Shown here: piece by piece, positions 12,088 to 23,176 of the stretch
Layout of the letters: the number at the start of each line of letters is the position of its first letter
Numbering within the stretch: the first letter of the stretch is position 1
Position numbers and translations under genes: made by a program
The notes under the pieces: generated by a model
The model's input: only the letters and a program-made list of their open reading frames with translations
Told to the model about the DNA's origin: nothing
Database searches by the model: none
Assembly: GCF_021018895.1 (NCBI RefSeq)
Contig: NC_079373.1
Coordinates: forward strand, 17,727,501 to 17,791,500
DNA: 64,000 nucleotides
Origin: Seriola aureovittata
Taxonomy: Eukaryota > Chordata > Actinopteri > Carangiformes > Carangidae
Direction: 5' to 3'

Positions 12088-14324
12088 GGCCCGACTAACA
12101 TAAAAAAAAAGTTAATGATTTTTGTTTGTACCCGGGAATGTTGATTAAGCATTATTTTTGCATTAATAGTTATTCCAATCCAAGTAGCCATCTTCTCTGC
12201 ATGTCATGCTTTCAAAATAATTTTAAAAACTAATTTTGCCTATATCTCTTTATTTTGAATTAACGTTAATAAATGCCATTTAAAATCCCACCTGAGAATA
12301 ATTAATGCGCTTTGACACCTATAACATAAGGCGATAGATGACACAGGGCTGGGGCGGGTTGGCTCTCACAGGACCTACACTACATTAACTGTATTACAGC
12401 CTGGGAATGAGCTGCAGCGAGAGGCGGGACTCGCTGCACTGATGCTATTATACACCAATCAAGGGACGCACTGCAGCTGTAAACAATGATGGACGGTCGT
12501 AAATATAAAGGCGTAAATGAACTTGAAGTGACAAAAAACAAGAACGAAAAATAAATGTTTTTTTTTTTTATTTTAAAAGCCGAAGTAATATTAACTCCTT
12601 CACAATATATAATTTTTTCAAGTTTTAAGATTTTTCTTTTCGTCTTCAGGGAATGGCAAATCTCTAAATCGGCTACAGTATGTGAGGCTTTATGCATGTA
12701 TTCGGTTTCCTTTAATTAGATTTCTACGGCTAAACGCCAAACCAAAGGGCCATTAAAAACCTTTAGAGGATATTTATGGGAAAATTAGCGTTTTTGCGGA
12801 AAACCTTATTTCCTTATTTTGATACGAAGAGGCCTTGATTTTACATGATGATTTATGTCCAGGAAATGTGCGCAAACTTTCATTTTTAGACATTTATGAG
12901 TTTGTTGGCAATTAGTTTGTTCATCTGCTCTGTCCCCTCAGCACTGCATGCTGTGTACTGCTGGACCTCGCACAGATACATTCAGCACACGCATGAAGGC
13001 CTACAGCATGTGACTGTATACCGTGAAATGAATTCAAGCTCAGATGTTTATTTTCTACGCATTTTGAATTAGCTCTCATTAAATATAAAGACAGTGCAGA
13101 GGACAGATTTACACACAGACTTACAGCTGAACAAAGATATCAGAGTATAATACAGCGATATCTGAGTAAGATTGAACATATAGCTATTATGATATAATAT
13201 GTATTATGTGGAGCAGGTTTATTATTAATCCACCTAGATGAAAATGACGATGACAGGATATTATGTGCATGTTATATGTCATAGTATTTGTTATATGTTA
13301 TATGTTAGAACTGTTTACTGTGAAATAGTGATTTATATGAACTGTAAGATCATTTTGTATTGCAGTGTCATTTAAATCATTTTTTTATATGCCATTTAAT
13401 AGACACCACAATTTCAGCTGGTGGCAAAAAATAAATAAAAAATAATAACAATAAAATAAAATTTTAAAAAGTACTTCAAATCCAAAATAGTTTGGATTAA
13501 GCATCAGCTCCTCGGAGGAGGAACCAATTGATTATGAAGAGACCCAGACTCTTTGGAAGGAGAAAGGGCCCCCTGTTGTTTCAAACCAACTACTCTAACT
13601 TCCCAAAGTGCAGGGGCCCAGAGGCAGGGCTGTGCGGAGAGTGTGTGCCTCCAGTAAAAGGCTGCAGAGCGACTCCTCTGAAGCAGCAGTGGGGTTGGGT
13701 GGTGAGGACGGGCTTGTAGGATACATTAAATCAGCCTGATTAGGAGTTTAGGCGAGGGCAAGGCTCAGGTCTGACTGAAAGGCTGCTGGGCAGCCCTTGA
13801 GTGATACTATTCACATCCAAGGAGAAAGGTCAGTGTCAGAGGAGTTCACAGGCCCCATCTCCATTCTTATGCTAAGGGTTCATACACATAGGCTCATTCA
13901 GGGACTGGAAAGGCATAAACAGCTCCTACCGACTTTCCCTCCAAAATGTTCGGATTCCTCAACTTGAGCTGTGAGGTCCTGCCTCTCTGTTTCTCTCTCT
14001 TGTAGCTTCTGAAGTGGAAATTGGTTTTGATGTGAGATTATTGATTTGAATCTCTCTATCAATGCTTATTTACATCTAAATACTCTTGTAGCAAACTCTA
14101 AACTAATGTTAAAACATTTTGTAGGAGAGAATACGCAGCATTCACATTTTTTTCTACACTTAGGCCACTATAAGTCATGGCTATAGCGTTTTGTATTGAA
14201 CGTCAATTTTATTTTGAAATTCCTCCTGTAAAAAGCTCATATGAGGTAAAGCTATTGTTGTTATCCACTTAGGAATGTAATAATTAATACTTACACCAGG
14301 TCTCCACTGCACTGAAGCTTTAGT

Positions 14325-14395
14325 GTTGTCCCTCACTTGGAAGTCGCATTGGACAAAAGCATCTCAAATGAATAAATGTAATGTAATGTAATATT
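14325..14395 (+). mobile_element. Short SINE-like tail fragment
   Basis: The words GGAAGTCGCATTGGACAAAAG and CTCAAATGAATAAATGTAATG resemble the widespread teleost tail 'GTCGCTTTGGATAAAAGCGTCTGCTAAATG', ending in TAATG repeats. Only about 70 bases remain. Confidence 0.45.
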
Positions 14396-14964
14396 TTCTG
14401 CTGTTCCAGTCACTCATTTTTTTCTAATGACCAGGTTTTATTAACCTCCTATATATAGACTTCTTCACACATTTCCCTGTACGTCTCTGAGTCCAGCGGT
14501 CACTGGGGAATAGTAGGAAATAGCCACTTAATTAGCGGCCCTTGACCTTTGGCTCTGGCTCAGGCGGCTCCTGACCTCGGCATCTCTCCGGCCTGTTTAT
14601 TGTTCTCTGGGGGACAAGTCCAGATCATGACCCCTGATCCCTGATGACCTGTAGGGACTTCACCAACAGGTCCCTGACCAGCTGCCCCGCCTCACAAGAC
14701 ACTCATCAAAAAGCAATATTTAACTAAAGTGACTTATTCAAGCAATTACCACTGCAGAAGTATGATAAGATACTGAGGCTGTTGTGATTATTCCTGGAGA
14801 TTTTCTAATATTTGTTTGCAGAAAGAAACATAAAGCACACATTTGCAGAGCATACAGGGTAAATCCGACAGAATATGAAACATTTCTTTAATGATGAAAA
14901 TCACGCCAGTGTAACAGTTTTTACAAAATCATTTGAACATTTGGGCTTTCGTTCCACCCAGGCT

Positions 14965-15040
14965 CTACAGAGGCTGATTTCACTAATTGGTTTCCATTCA
15001 TCCAGAGAGGGGAACTAATCACCAAAATCAGCCTCTGTAG
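14965..15040. repeat. 76-bp imperfect inverted repeat (hairpin)
   Basis: The left arm 14965-14993 (CTACAGAGGCTGATTTCACT...) is the reverse complement, with a few mismatches, of 15010-15040 (...AAAATCAGCCTCTGTAG), with a loop of about 16 bases. The outer 14 bp pair perfectly apart from one A. Could be a MITE core, a hairpin RNA or a structured regulatory element. Confidence 0.6.
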
Positions 15041-15310
15041 TGTTTGGATGGATTGAAAACATGCTGACTCCTGAATGGGCCTCTATGAGTGAGATCTCCA
15101 GTGCTACACGAGTATGATTTAGATTTAAATGGATGAAAAAGAGTCGTTTTACATGCTGTTCATACTTATTTAATTGCATTGCCACTTGCTTCTGTCCTTA
15201 ATTTTTACCTTAATTTTTCTTTTCTAGATGCAGGTAGATGTTCATGAGGTACGTAGGATTAATTTCTCTCTTTCTCTTTTTTAAATCTACACTTATTTTT
15301 TTTTCAAATG

Positions 15311-15355
15311 CTCTCTCTATCTATCTATGTATGTATCTATCTATCAATCTATCTA
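15311..15355. repeat. (CTAT)n-type tetranucleotide tract
   Basis: CTATCTATCTATGTATGTAT-type repeat followed by CTATCTATCAATCTATCTA. Confidence 0.85.
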
Positions 15356-16113
15356 GAGAGTGAGAGACTTTTCTATAAGACCATGATGTTTTTACCATTT
15401 TATACCTTGATTATTTGCAATGTTTTATTGTTTTCAAACGTATATATTAAACATCTAAAATATAATAAATGAACAACTTAAGTAGAAAAACACAGGGCTG
15501 TCATTTGTCATAATATTTTCCTGTCTACCCTATGTACAGTAATAAAATGCCAGACTCAGTCCTGACTGATGGACATGTCCGTGTTTTTCCTCTTTGCACA
15601 TAAAGAGACGAAAATAATCCCCTGTTGACCCTGCGTGTGTCCATCTGTTGTTTGACTCCGGACACAGATCAGTTGGACACTGATTGAGGTCCGACTGACA
15701 CCAGGTCAGCCTGTAATCCCAAAACCTGATTAATTGTCAAAACTGGGCCCTGAAGCAGAGCAATACATTTGGATTTCAAGTAAACAACACATTGAAATAT
15801 AATCTTTTATCCAGATTTAAAAGATAAACAGATAATTTTTTTTTTTATTTAGTTACAGTAAAGGCCTTTGCTTTTTTTGCAGCAGAAAATGTGCACAACG
15901 TAAAAATATCCGTTTACATTTCCCTGATAAATAAAATATGAAGGTAATGAACAAAACCTTATTATATATTTTAATAGCGGGCAGGGTCATTCTGTCCATA
16001 GAGTTTTGTGGCTGATGAACTTTTTCTTTGCCACACTGATTCAACACACGTTCCTCTGTCTGCTCCTTCTAATTAAAACTTAATGTGGGGTCATTCCAAC
16101 ATTTCTCACACGT

Positions 16114-16115
<2 letters not shown>

Positions 16116-16150
<35 letters not shown>

Positions 16151-16154
16151 GCAC
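16116..16154. repeat. (CT)n(CA)n compound microsatellite
   Basis: CT units to about 16131, then CA units to 16154. Confidence 0.85.
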
Positions 16155-16549
16155 TAATTTATGAATCTAAAAAAATAAAAAGAGAAAAAGGTCCTGCAGA
16201 CTCTGACTTCTAGATATTTTGGCACTTTTCTATTTTCAACTCACTTTTAATTTCTCTTTTTGAAGATTGAAAACAAAACGCTAAGAATGTATAGAAATGT
16301 TTAATCTAACAAAATATGTTGTTTCTTTGTCTAATTGATCATTAAAATAAAACACCTACAACAGAGATGATATTTTTATAATTTTTATTTCAAAGGCGTA
16401 TTATTGACATCGGTAAATTTAAAACAATATGCTTTAATGCATTCATATCAAATCACTGTAACAAATATTTCACTCTAGACAAGAAAAAAAATGAATTAAA
16501 TAATTGAAGCATGCATGAAAATAGATATATAACGCTGAGTGTGAAGTAA

Positions 16550-16878
16550 GTAGGAACATCTAAGGCTTTTTTATTTGCAGTTTTAAAAATAATCTAATTA
16601 TATAAACATTAATCCAGCCTTTTAAAATACATTATTAACTTGGTATTTCCAAGGATAACAGACATCTTAAGCTATTCAGTTCACATTTACACAACATATA
16701 TTTTGTTTCTACATAGATTTCTTCTTGCAGCGTTTAGCTGACTGATAATCTCTAGAGTTCATGCTCTGGTGATTCTCAACAATCTGATGACAGCATCTCT
16801 CTGAGTCCGGTCCACAATCTCCTCGTGCCAAAGCAGTTTCCTGCAGAGTGCAGAGAGTCTCACAGATCCTGTCCCGTC
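16550..16878 (-). ncRNA. Predicted terminal exon of the mir-9-3 host RNA
   Basis: The minus strand reads a good acceptor (CCATCATTTCTCTTCAG) ending just before 16878 and a canonical AATAAA at 16575-16570, so a 3'-terminal exon of roughly 330 bases is well supported by signals. After the acceptor one frame stays open for about 38 codons (DGTGSVRLSALCRKLLWHEE... ending ...LLRITRA, stop), which has the composition of a real peptide, but I recognise no protein family in it. Because the only other spliced signals on this strand within 10 kb are the mir-9 host exons upstream, I assign it to that transcript. The alternative is the last exon of an unrecognised small coding gene. Confidence 0.35.
16570..16575 (-). 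promoter_or_regulatory. Poly(A) signal for predicted mir-9-3 host
   Basis: AATAAA on the minus strand (TTTATT on plus) about 300 bases after the acceptor at 16878. Predicts cleavage near 16550. Confidence 0.35.
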
Positions 16879-16982
16879 CTGAAGAGAAATGATGGAGGGA
16901 ATCATTAGCATGAGAATCAAACTTGGCTCCATAAACTCTTCCACTCTGTGTGGAAACTAATAATATTTCACAGTTTTGGAAC

Positions 16983-16984
16983 GA

Positions 16985-17020
<36 letters not shown>

Positions 17021-17022
17021 AA
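16983..17022. repeat. (GAAA)10 tetranucleotide repeat
   Basis: Ten uninterrupted GAAA units on the plus strand. On the minus strand it is a TTTC pyrimidine tract about 105 bases upstream of the acceptor at 16878. Confidence 0.95.
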
Positions 17023-18521
17023 CTTCCTCTAGCATCACACAGTAAAAGTAAATTAGATTTGTAAAGAACTTAATATTAATTAAAAGCTGTGTTTATAAAG
17101 CTTGCAAAGTGCTGAGCAGTCAATAAAAACAGCAAGCACCTGCTATAAAAGAGATTAAAACAAAAACCAAAGGACCACAGGGTAAAAGATTCACACAACA
17201 GTGAGCCTGCAGAGATACGTTTGAAGAACAACAATATAGAAAGAATGATAAAAAGCCAAGCTATTTGGTTATTCCACATGATGAGTGTGTTTTGACAACA
17301 GTGATTTTGCGGTTACGTGTGATTTTTAGGTTTGTACACCAGAAATTGTAGACACTGTTTAAGAAAAACAAACTTCCTTTTCATGGCCTGTAAAAATAGG
17401 CCCCTGTGCTCTGCATGTTGTTCTTCTCTCCCATTTTCAGGCTGTATGCATGGAGGGATCTTGAGGCTTTTATCCCCACAGGGAACCAGCCTAAACTCTT
17501 TCTCTGTCAATTTTCACCCACTCCCCAATTCAGACAAGCCCTTTCTCCCACCAACCCCACAATGAAGGATTTGTCCTCATTCTCTTTGTCCACCTCTGAT
17601 ATCTTTTTTTTGACTGCTCCCTCTCTGCAGACGGCATGCAGCGTATGCAAATACACACTCTTTTATTCGTGAGACCCCTCCCCTGAATGAATGCAACCTT
17701 AAATGAGGCCACACTTTTACACATTTACAGAGGGGGCATGGAAACATGCACATATTACAATCAGTGGATTTGCATGCCCGCTCCGACACGCAGTCACTCA
17801 AACATCGAACACTGACCATTTTAAAATGAGCAGGCACAGAAATACACTGATGTCAGAGATCATTTTGTCTGTATGTCTTTGCAGGCCGTGTATCCAAACA
17901 GCTTGGTAACAGAAAGGATGAAAACAACAATAGCAGTAGAAGCTTATGTGAGGCTACATTTACCATAAGTCTTTATGGGCACAGATACATCAAATACCCC
18001 ACAGTTAACCATAGAAACGGCTAGTTAATTTCTATTCTCCCTGAGGAAGAAATCCTTTTGTTTGTTCTGTAATTTAATTGAGATTGAAGACAATGTCCGT
18101 TTTATGTTTCAGTGCTCTCTATATGATGATTTTAAGGGCTGTGCTTTTTTACAAAAATGCCCTTTATTTCTGATGACTTCTGATTGAAAGGACTCGAGAC
18201 TTGATTTGCAGAATTTGGGGAAGGAGACAAAGCCTTTTGTTTGCAATGCTTGCAAAGAAGTTAAGTTCTTTTCTGACGTCTCACCTCAGTAATGCCACAA
18301 TGCACATACACACACACACACACAATGATGATGTGTAGGATGAGGCTGAGAAAGGAGACAGAAGCGGTTTAACAGAATGCACTGAGGAAGAGGTGTGGAC
18401 CGTGTAACTCTAAAGTTCGGATGAATTACAACAGCGTCAGATGAACATAAAGCGCAGCTCTCGCCGCTAACATTCCCAAGCTGGCCCGTGCCATCTGTGA
18501 GTATGTGTGAATAGGTTGGAG

Positions 18522-18524
<3 letters not shown>

Positions 18525-18559
<35 letters not shown>
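18525..18559. repeat. (TG)n microsatellite
   Basis: About 17 TG units, followed by a G-rich stretch to 18598. Confidence 0.9.
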
Positions 18560-18560
<1 letters not shown>

Positions 18561-20225
18561 TGGAGGTTGGGGGGACGGGGGTGGGAGGGAGGGGGTGACG
18601 TCTGCTGGACAGCTCTGACAGTTCGGCCTTTTCAGTCGTACATTACTGAGTCGACCGGCCTCTTTCCCATAGCAACCCAGACAGAGGTCAAAGGCTATGT
18701 ACCTCCCCATCCACCCATCCACCCACCACCACCACCGCCACGTCCTCCTCTTGTACTCCAGGGTGGCCACAGACTCTCTGAACTCCTTGACCGGTCGCAG
18801 ACAGAGTGGCTGCACCCATGAACTTGAACTTGACTGAGTGACGGAGTCGTATATATACAACTGATGCCAGAACAGTGACATAAAGCTTAGAATATAGTCA
18901 TTTAGACTTTTGGATTTTTTTTCATGAACATTTCCACTTTTACTCCCTTTTTCACCCATCTCACTGAATTCATGTACTATACCTTAGAATTAAATAACAT
19001 GCACAAAAAAAAAGAGGTCATACCAAGAATTCCCCCTAATTCTCCTCACCCTAGAACCTCATCTCCTCCTGGTATGATTACAAAGGGACACTGTATTAAA
19101 GGCTCAGTCACCTAATTCTCCTCTACTTTCATTGGGGCATGCAGGACCCCTACTCAGGGACACCGCAGCCAACAGACGTAATCTGAAAAGCCTGGGATGT
19201 AAAAACTTCTCTCCATCTTTCCCTAAGATACTTAACATCGGGCTTTGTGCTAGATTAGTCTCGGCCAAAGTTGCATTAAAGAGCCCCGATGAGCCTCGCT
19301 TGACCCACATTGGACCTCATCCAAGACTATGGGCGGCCCGTGAGCTGGGCTTTATATATATCACAGCCGAGCCGTTAAAACATTAATAGTGTCCACACAT
19401 AGTGAGGAGAATCCAAAGAGGTAACCCAGGAGCTATATGGTATTAACATTTTATCGCTACTATGGCTACGCTGCTGCACCCACACAGAATGGGAAGTGAG
19501 CGCCGGCTACTGTCACTTCATCATGTCACACATTATAATTTCCTTGCTCTGAAAATCCCACATAGCAAAAGCAATACATGGTTAATAATGAATAACAGAG
19601 GAAAGAGAGAAGAAAGAAAAGGAAAGGTAATCATCTCTATTGTGGCATTTTCTGGAGGGGATATACATTTTTCTGTCAAATTTGAAGTTACGTGTAAGAA
19701 GAAGAGACTGAAGTATGATGAATGAATATTTAAGTCACTGTGTCTACAGTGTGTGAGGGGAGATTCAGGGACGTTCGCATCCTAAATCCTCGATGACACG
19801 GTGTCAAAGCCACTGACCTAACTGTCCAGCCACTCCGCTTTCAGACAGTCTTGATTGAAAACTCTCTTTGTTTCAGAGCAGATTAAAACCAGACTCTTAA
19901 GCAGTTTCACCACATATCAAAATCAAGATGCGCTCCCCTTGACAGTGTATTTCAACTCCGCGTCTACTCCCTCTTGCTCATTTAATTACAGAGAATTAAA
20001 GATCTCAGTAATCATTAGACGAATAAATATTCTGCGTGCATTTGTGCATGTATGCGTGTCACTCGTTTTTTTACATCCTCCAAGTACTGGCGAAAGTGAT
20101 TGCTCTTCCAGCAGGCGTTGTAAGGATGAATCCATTTTCCTGACAAATTTGCTTCAGTCACCGCCTCTTTTTGACCACGCTGCCTCTGCCGACTGCTGCA
20201 GCTCTCACACACAGTTGCAAACCGA

Positions 20226-20241
20226 CCCCCCCCCCCCCCCC
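20226..20241. repeat. poly-C tract
   Basis: Sixteen consecutive C, flanked by CA-rich sequence. Confidence 0.9.
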
Positions 20242-21598
20242 TTTACTCTTCTCAAACACACACAGACACGGTCCTCCATGCCCAGCTCCTCGTGGCTGCA
20301 AATTGCTTTAGCATGGGCACTGCACAAGCTAACGCAAGCTAACTTCATCAGCAAATGCAGAGGTAACACTGGTGGCTCAAACATGGCTTCCCATGTGCCG
20401 CACCTGCCTCTCTTGCCTCCTTTACATACGTGTATACATTTGTCTCTGCTGTCTTTAACCCTTTCTTGATAGGCCAGTCTTTTAGTTTTACTCCCCCCCC
20501 CCCATTGCTTTTCTGTTTTCTCTAACTCTAACCATGGAGATCTGCAACAGAGATGTAGCATGGAGCAAGCTACAGTATCTCCAAGATTAATTTCTCGCCT
20601 TCACCTTGCTTTCTCTCTTCTGTCAAATCTGCCCGAAGCTATGCGCTGTATATCACAGATGAGCAGCACAAATGCAATTATAAAGACAGCTCTGAGTCTT
20701 TTATATGAATAAAGAGAGGGAATAATCTTTTGACATGTGGGGCTGCACATGCCTTACATATCTTGTGGAGGCGCACATACAGTATAAAGCTCATTAATAA
20801 TCATTATCCGCGAGTTACATCATTCAGCTTGTTAGGCACACCCATCGCCTTAGCTGAGTCATTCGCAGCGATACACCGTGCCACCAACTGTCTTGTGAGA
20901 TTTTCGTGATGTCTGTCTTTTGATAGAACCTGAGAGCGATACAAATTTGTAGATTGTGTTTGCATGGAGGACGAATTGCATCCAGCTGGTAAACTGAGCA
21001 AATATAAAGGAGTACACGGCTGATGACAGGGATTGTGCAAAGGTTTAAATCCGAAATAAAATCAGATTCTCTATGTAAAAAAAAAAGGAAAAAAAAGGGA
21101 AAATGCATCCTTGGTACGTTGAAATAGCATTGCATTACACCTTTGATACAATGCAATGGCTCACTGTGATCTACTATGTGACAGGGTATAGGCCTGAGTG
21201 CATGCTTCTATATGCATATCATGAATGCATCTCTAATGCCAGTGAAATCCTTCTCATTTAGCAGAGAAAAAAAAACAGCATCTCCATGCCTTTCAGACAT
21301 GCAGAGGAGGCTGAATAGACTAATGAACAGTCAGGTGGCACTCCAGGGCCTGGACTACACCCCCCCATCACACACACATATTAAACACACATACACTTGC
21401 ACACACATTAAAACTCAGCAGCTCACCCGACCCCGGCGATCCGCACGACAGTCTAATGTCTCAGGCATCTGCTCATGTCTAGTCTGGAGGGTCTTTCCCA
21501 CCCTGCCCCCCAGCCCAGGCCCGCCGCAGCACCAGCTCCCACAATGGTGGGAAAGCGGGCTTTTTCAGAGGTGGGGTGTGTGTGCGTGTGTGTGTGCT

Positions 21599-21660
21599 GG
21601 GGGGGGGGGGGGGGACTAAACAGCTATTGAGGGGGTGGGAGTGGGGGGGGGGTAGAGTGA
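21599..21660. repeat. poly-G tract and G-rich sequence
   Basis: Sixteen G at 21599-21614, then several further G runs to about 21652. The spaced runs could form a G-quadruplex on the plus strand. Confidence 0.75.
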
Positions 21661-21844
21661 GAGAGAGGTGCTGAATGATAATGTGAAAATGCACGGCGCT
21701 GTTCATTAACACACAAGCGCTGCAGCTGCACATGTTGGCCCTGGACACACATGCTCACGCATCTCTCTTTTCTGCTTCAGGTTGCTGCCAGAGACACCAG
21801 GGGTACAGGGCAGCTCTACGCCATGATAAGACGCATACTGAGGA

Positions 21845-21846
<2 letters not shown>

Positions 21847-21879
<33 letters not shown>
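21847..21879. repeat. (TG)n microsatellite
   Basis: About 16 uninterrupted TG units. Confidence 0.9.
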
Positions 21880-21882
<3 letters not shown>

Positions 21883-23021
21883 TACAGGGATGGAGCTGGT
21901 GAAGATTTGGAGCCTTGATATTTGGCGATCTCTGTCTGCCCGCGTCAGAGTTTGGCTGAATATGACATTTTTACTTTAGTGAAGTCTGACATTTTCTAAT
22001 CACTCATGCAGCTGGTACAGTTACATCGCAGAGGGTTGTAATCAATATTAAATTGCTAAGACCAAATGTCTTAAAAAAGATGAGATCCAACATGAAATCA
22101 ATCTGTGTGCAGTTATGTAGCTTTAACAATTGTAAATTGATTTACTGTGCCAACTGTGAGCCACAGACACACACAAATGCAAAGACGTGTACGTATACAA
22201 ACATGTGACTGTGGAGTGTATTCCAACATGGACAATGAAACATCAAACGCTGGTGAAAAAATGACTGTGACTTCAAATGTTCTGTTGAACATCATTATGT
22301 AAATGTTTCCTAAACGCAAAAAGGGCTAATATTCAGTGCCGATAGTGTTACACATAAGGAACCGCTTTGTATGCCAAAATATCTTTTGTACACACAGTAA
22401 TTTAAATCTGAGATCGTATTGGTTCTACTTTTAAAAACAATAATGTTAATCCCCAAATGGGGAATTATCCCAGTTTCCCCCATTCAGCGCCTAACAAAAT
22501 TCACCTGAGGGGAGCGACAGATTAACATCCTTAAGATACTGTACTAAATATCATAATGTGAATTTCACAACAAAAGCAGTTTTGCATGAATTAATCTACA
22601 AGGTTTGTCAGGTGGAAACGCAACATACACCACTGCCTGGTGTTCATCAGGGAATAAAGAAGCACCATGACAAGAGAGGATGGCAGGTTTCCCTCAACCA
22701 GTGCCAGCTCATTAATTTTGTTTGCGCCCCCCCCCTCAATCCTCCCACCAACCATCAACTACCCTTCCTCACCCACCAACCCCCCTCACATCACCCCTTA
22801 ACTGCTAATTAGCAGGAGCAGAAGATAGAGAAAAGGGAGAGGCCATGTGTGACTGGGGAGGAAATGGGAAACTCTTCTTCTTTCCCTCATCCTTCTTCCT
22901 TGTTCCCTTCCCCCCCTCCCAAGCGCACACACAGTCAGATACACATACACAAACTCCCCCACCTCCTGCCCACCAACGCCATTACAACTGGTGCCCAACA
23001 GAAAACCATGATGCAGCTCAC

Positions 23022-23176
23022 CTCGTATGCCAGCCCTGCCATTTTAGGTGTTGCGGCAACATCTCCCAAGATGGCTCCTCTGAGCGCGCCCATACTCCAG
23101 GGATCCGGCAGGGTCTTTGTCCGCCTCCTGGCACGGGCAAAGTGTCCCCCGTTGGCAGTACAGATGGCATTAGAGG
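23022..23176 (-). ncRNA. Predicted exon 3 of the mir-9-3 host RNA
   Basis: On the minus strand a long pyrimidine tract (rich in CCTCCTCC, then CCCTTTTTACCCCACAG) precedes 23176 and a strong donor (CATACGAG/GTGAGC) follows 23022, defining a 155-base internal exon. It is GC-rich compared with its surroundings and contains a CCATCTTGG-type word. It lies 2 kb downstream of the mir-9 exon on the same strand. Not coding in any recognisable way. Usage depends on RNA evidence. Confidence 0.4.

Larger units (their letters stand above)
9371..16545. other. Intergenic domain between rhcg and the mir-9-3 host
   Basis: No protein gene recognised. Contains CA microsatellites (11299-11345, 12012-12087, 16116-16154), a CTAT tract (15311-15355), a SINE-like tail (14325-14395) and a 76-bp palindrome (14965-15040). 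GC-richer, repeat-free blocks at about 12340-12500, 13500-13960 and 14480-14700 stand out. The last holds a TAATTAG homeodomain-type word and TGACCTTTGG, a nuclear-receptor-type word. Gene deserts around vertebrate mir-9 genes are known to hold neural enhancers, so these blocks are candidates only. Confidence 0.4.
17023..23021 (-). other. Predicted intron of the mir-9-3 host, no gene seen
   Basis: No protein exon recognised on either strand. Contains TG repeats (18525-18559, 21847-21879), poly-C (20226-20241) and poly-G (21599-21614). Repeat-free blocks with mixed composition, notably 18990-19400 (a CCTAATTCTCCTC word occurs twice) and 20620-21060, are candidate conserved non-coding elements, judged by composition only. 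Confidence 0.35.

Noticed and set aside
13528..13719. 63-codon plus-strand frame in a GC-rich block
   Set aside because: No family resemblance, no splice sites in phase; more likely non-coding conserved-type sequence.
16081..16160. Possible CRISPR-like or tandem array from short repeats
   Set aside because: These are simple CT/CA microsatellites without unique spacers; the organism is a vertebrate.
18522..18959. 145-codon minus-strand frame
   Set aside because: Ends in a TG-repeat-derived HTHTHT tail and low-complexity WWWWV/PPP; no homology seen.
19855..20469. 204-codon plus-strand frame
   Set aside because: Long but of random composition, crossing a C16 run and CA repeats; no known domain and no initiation or splice context.
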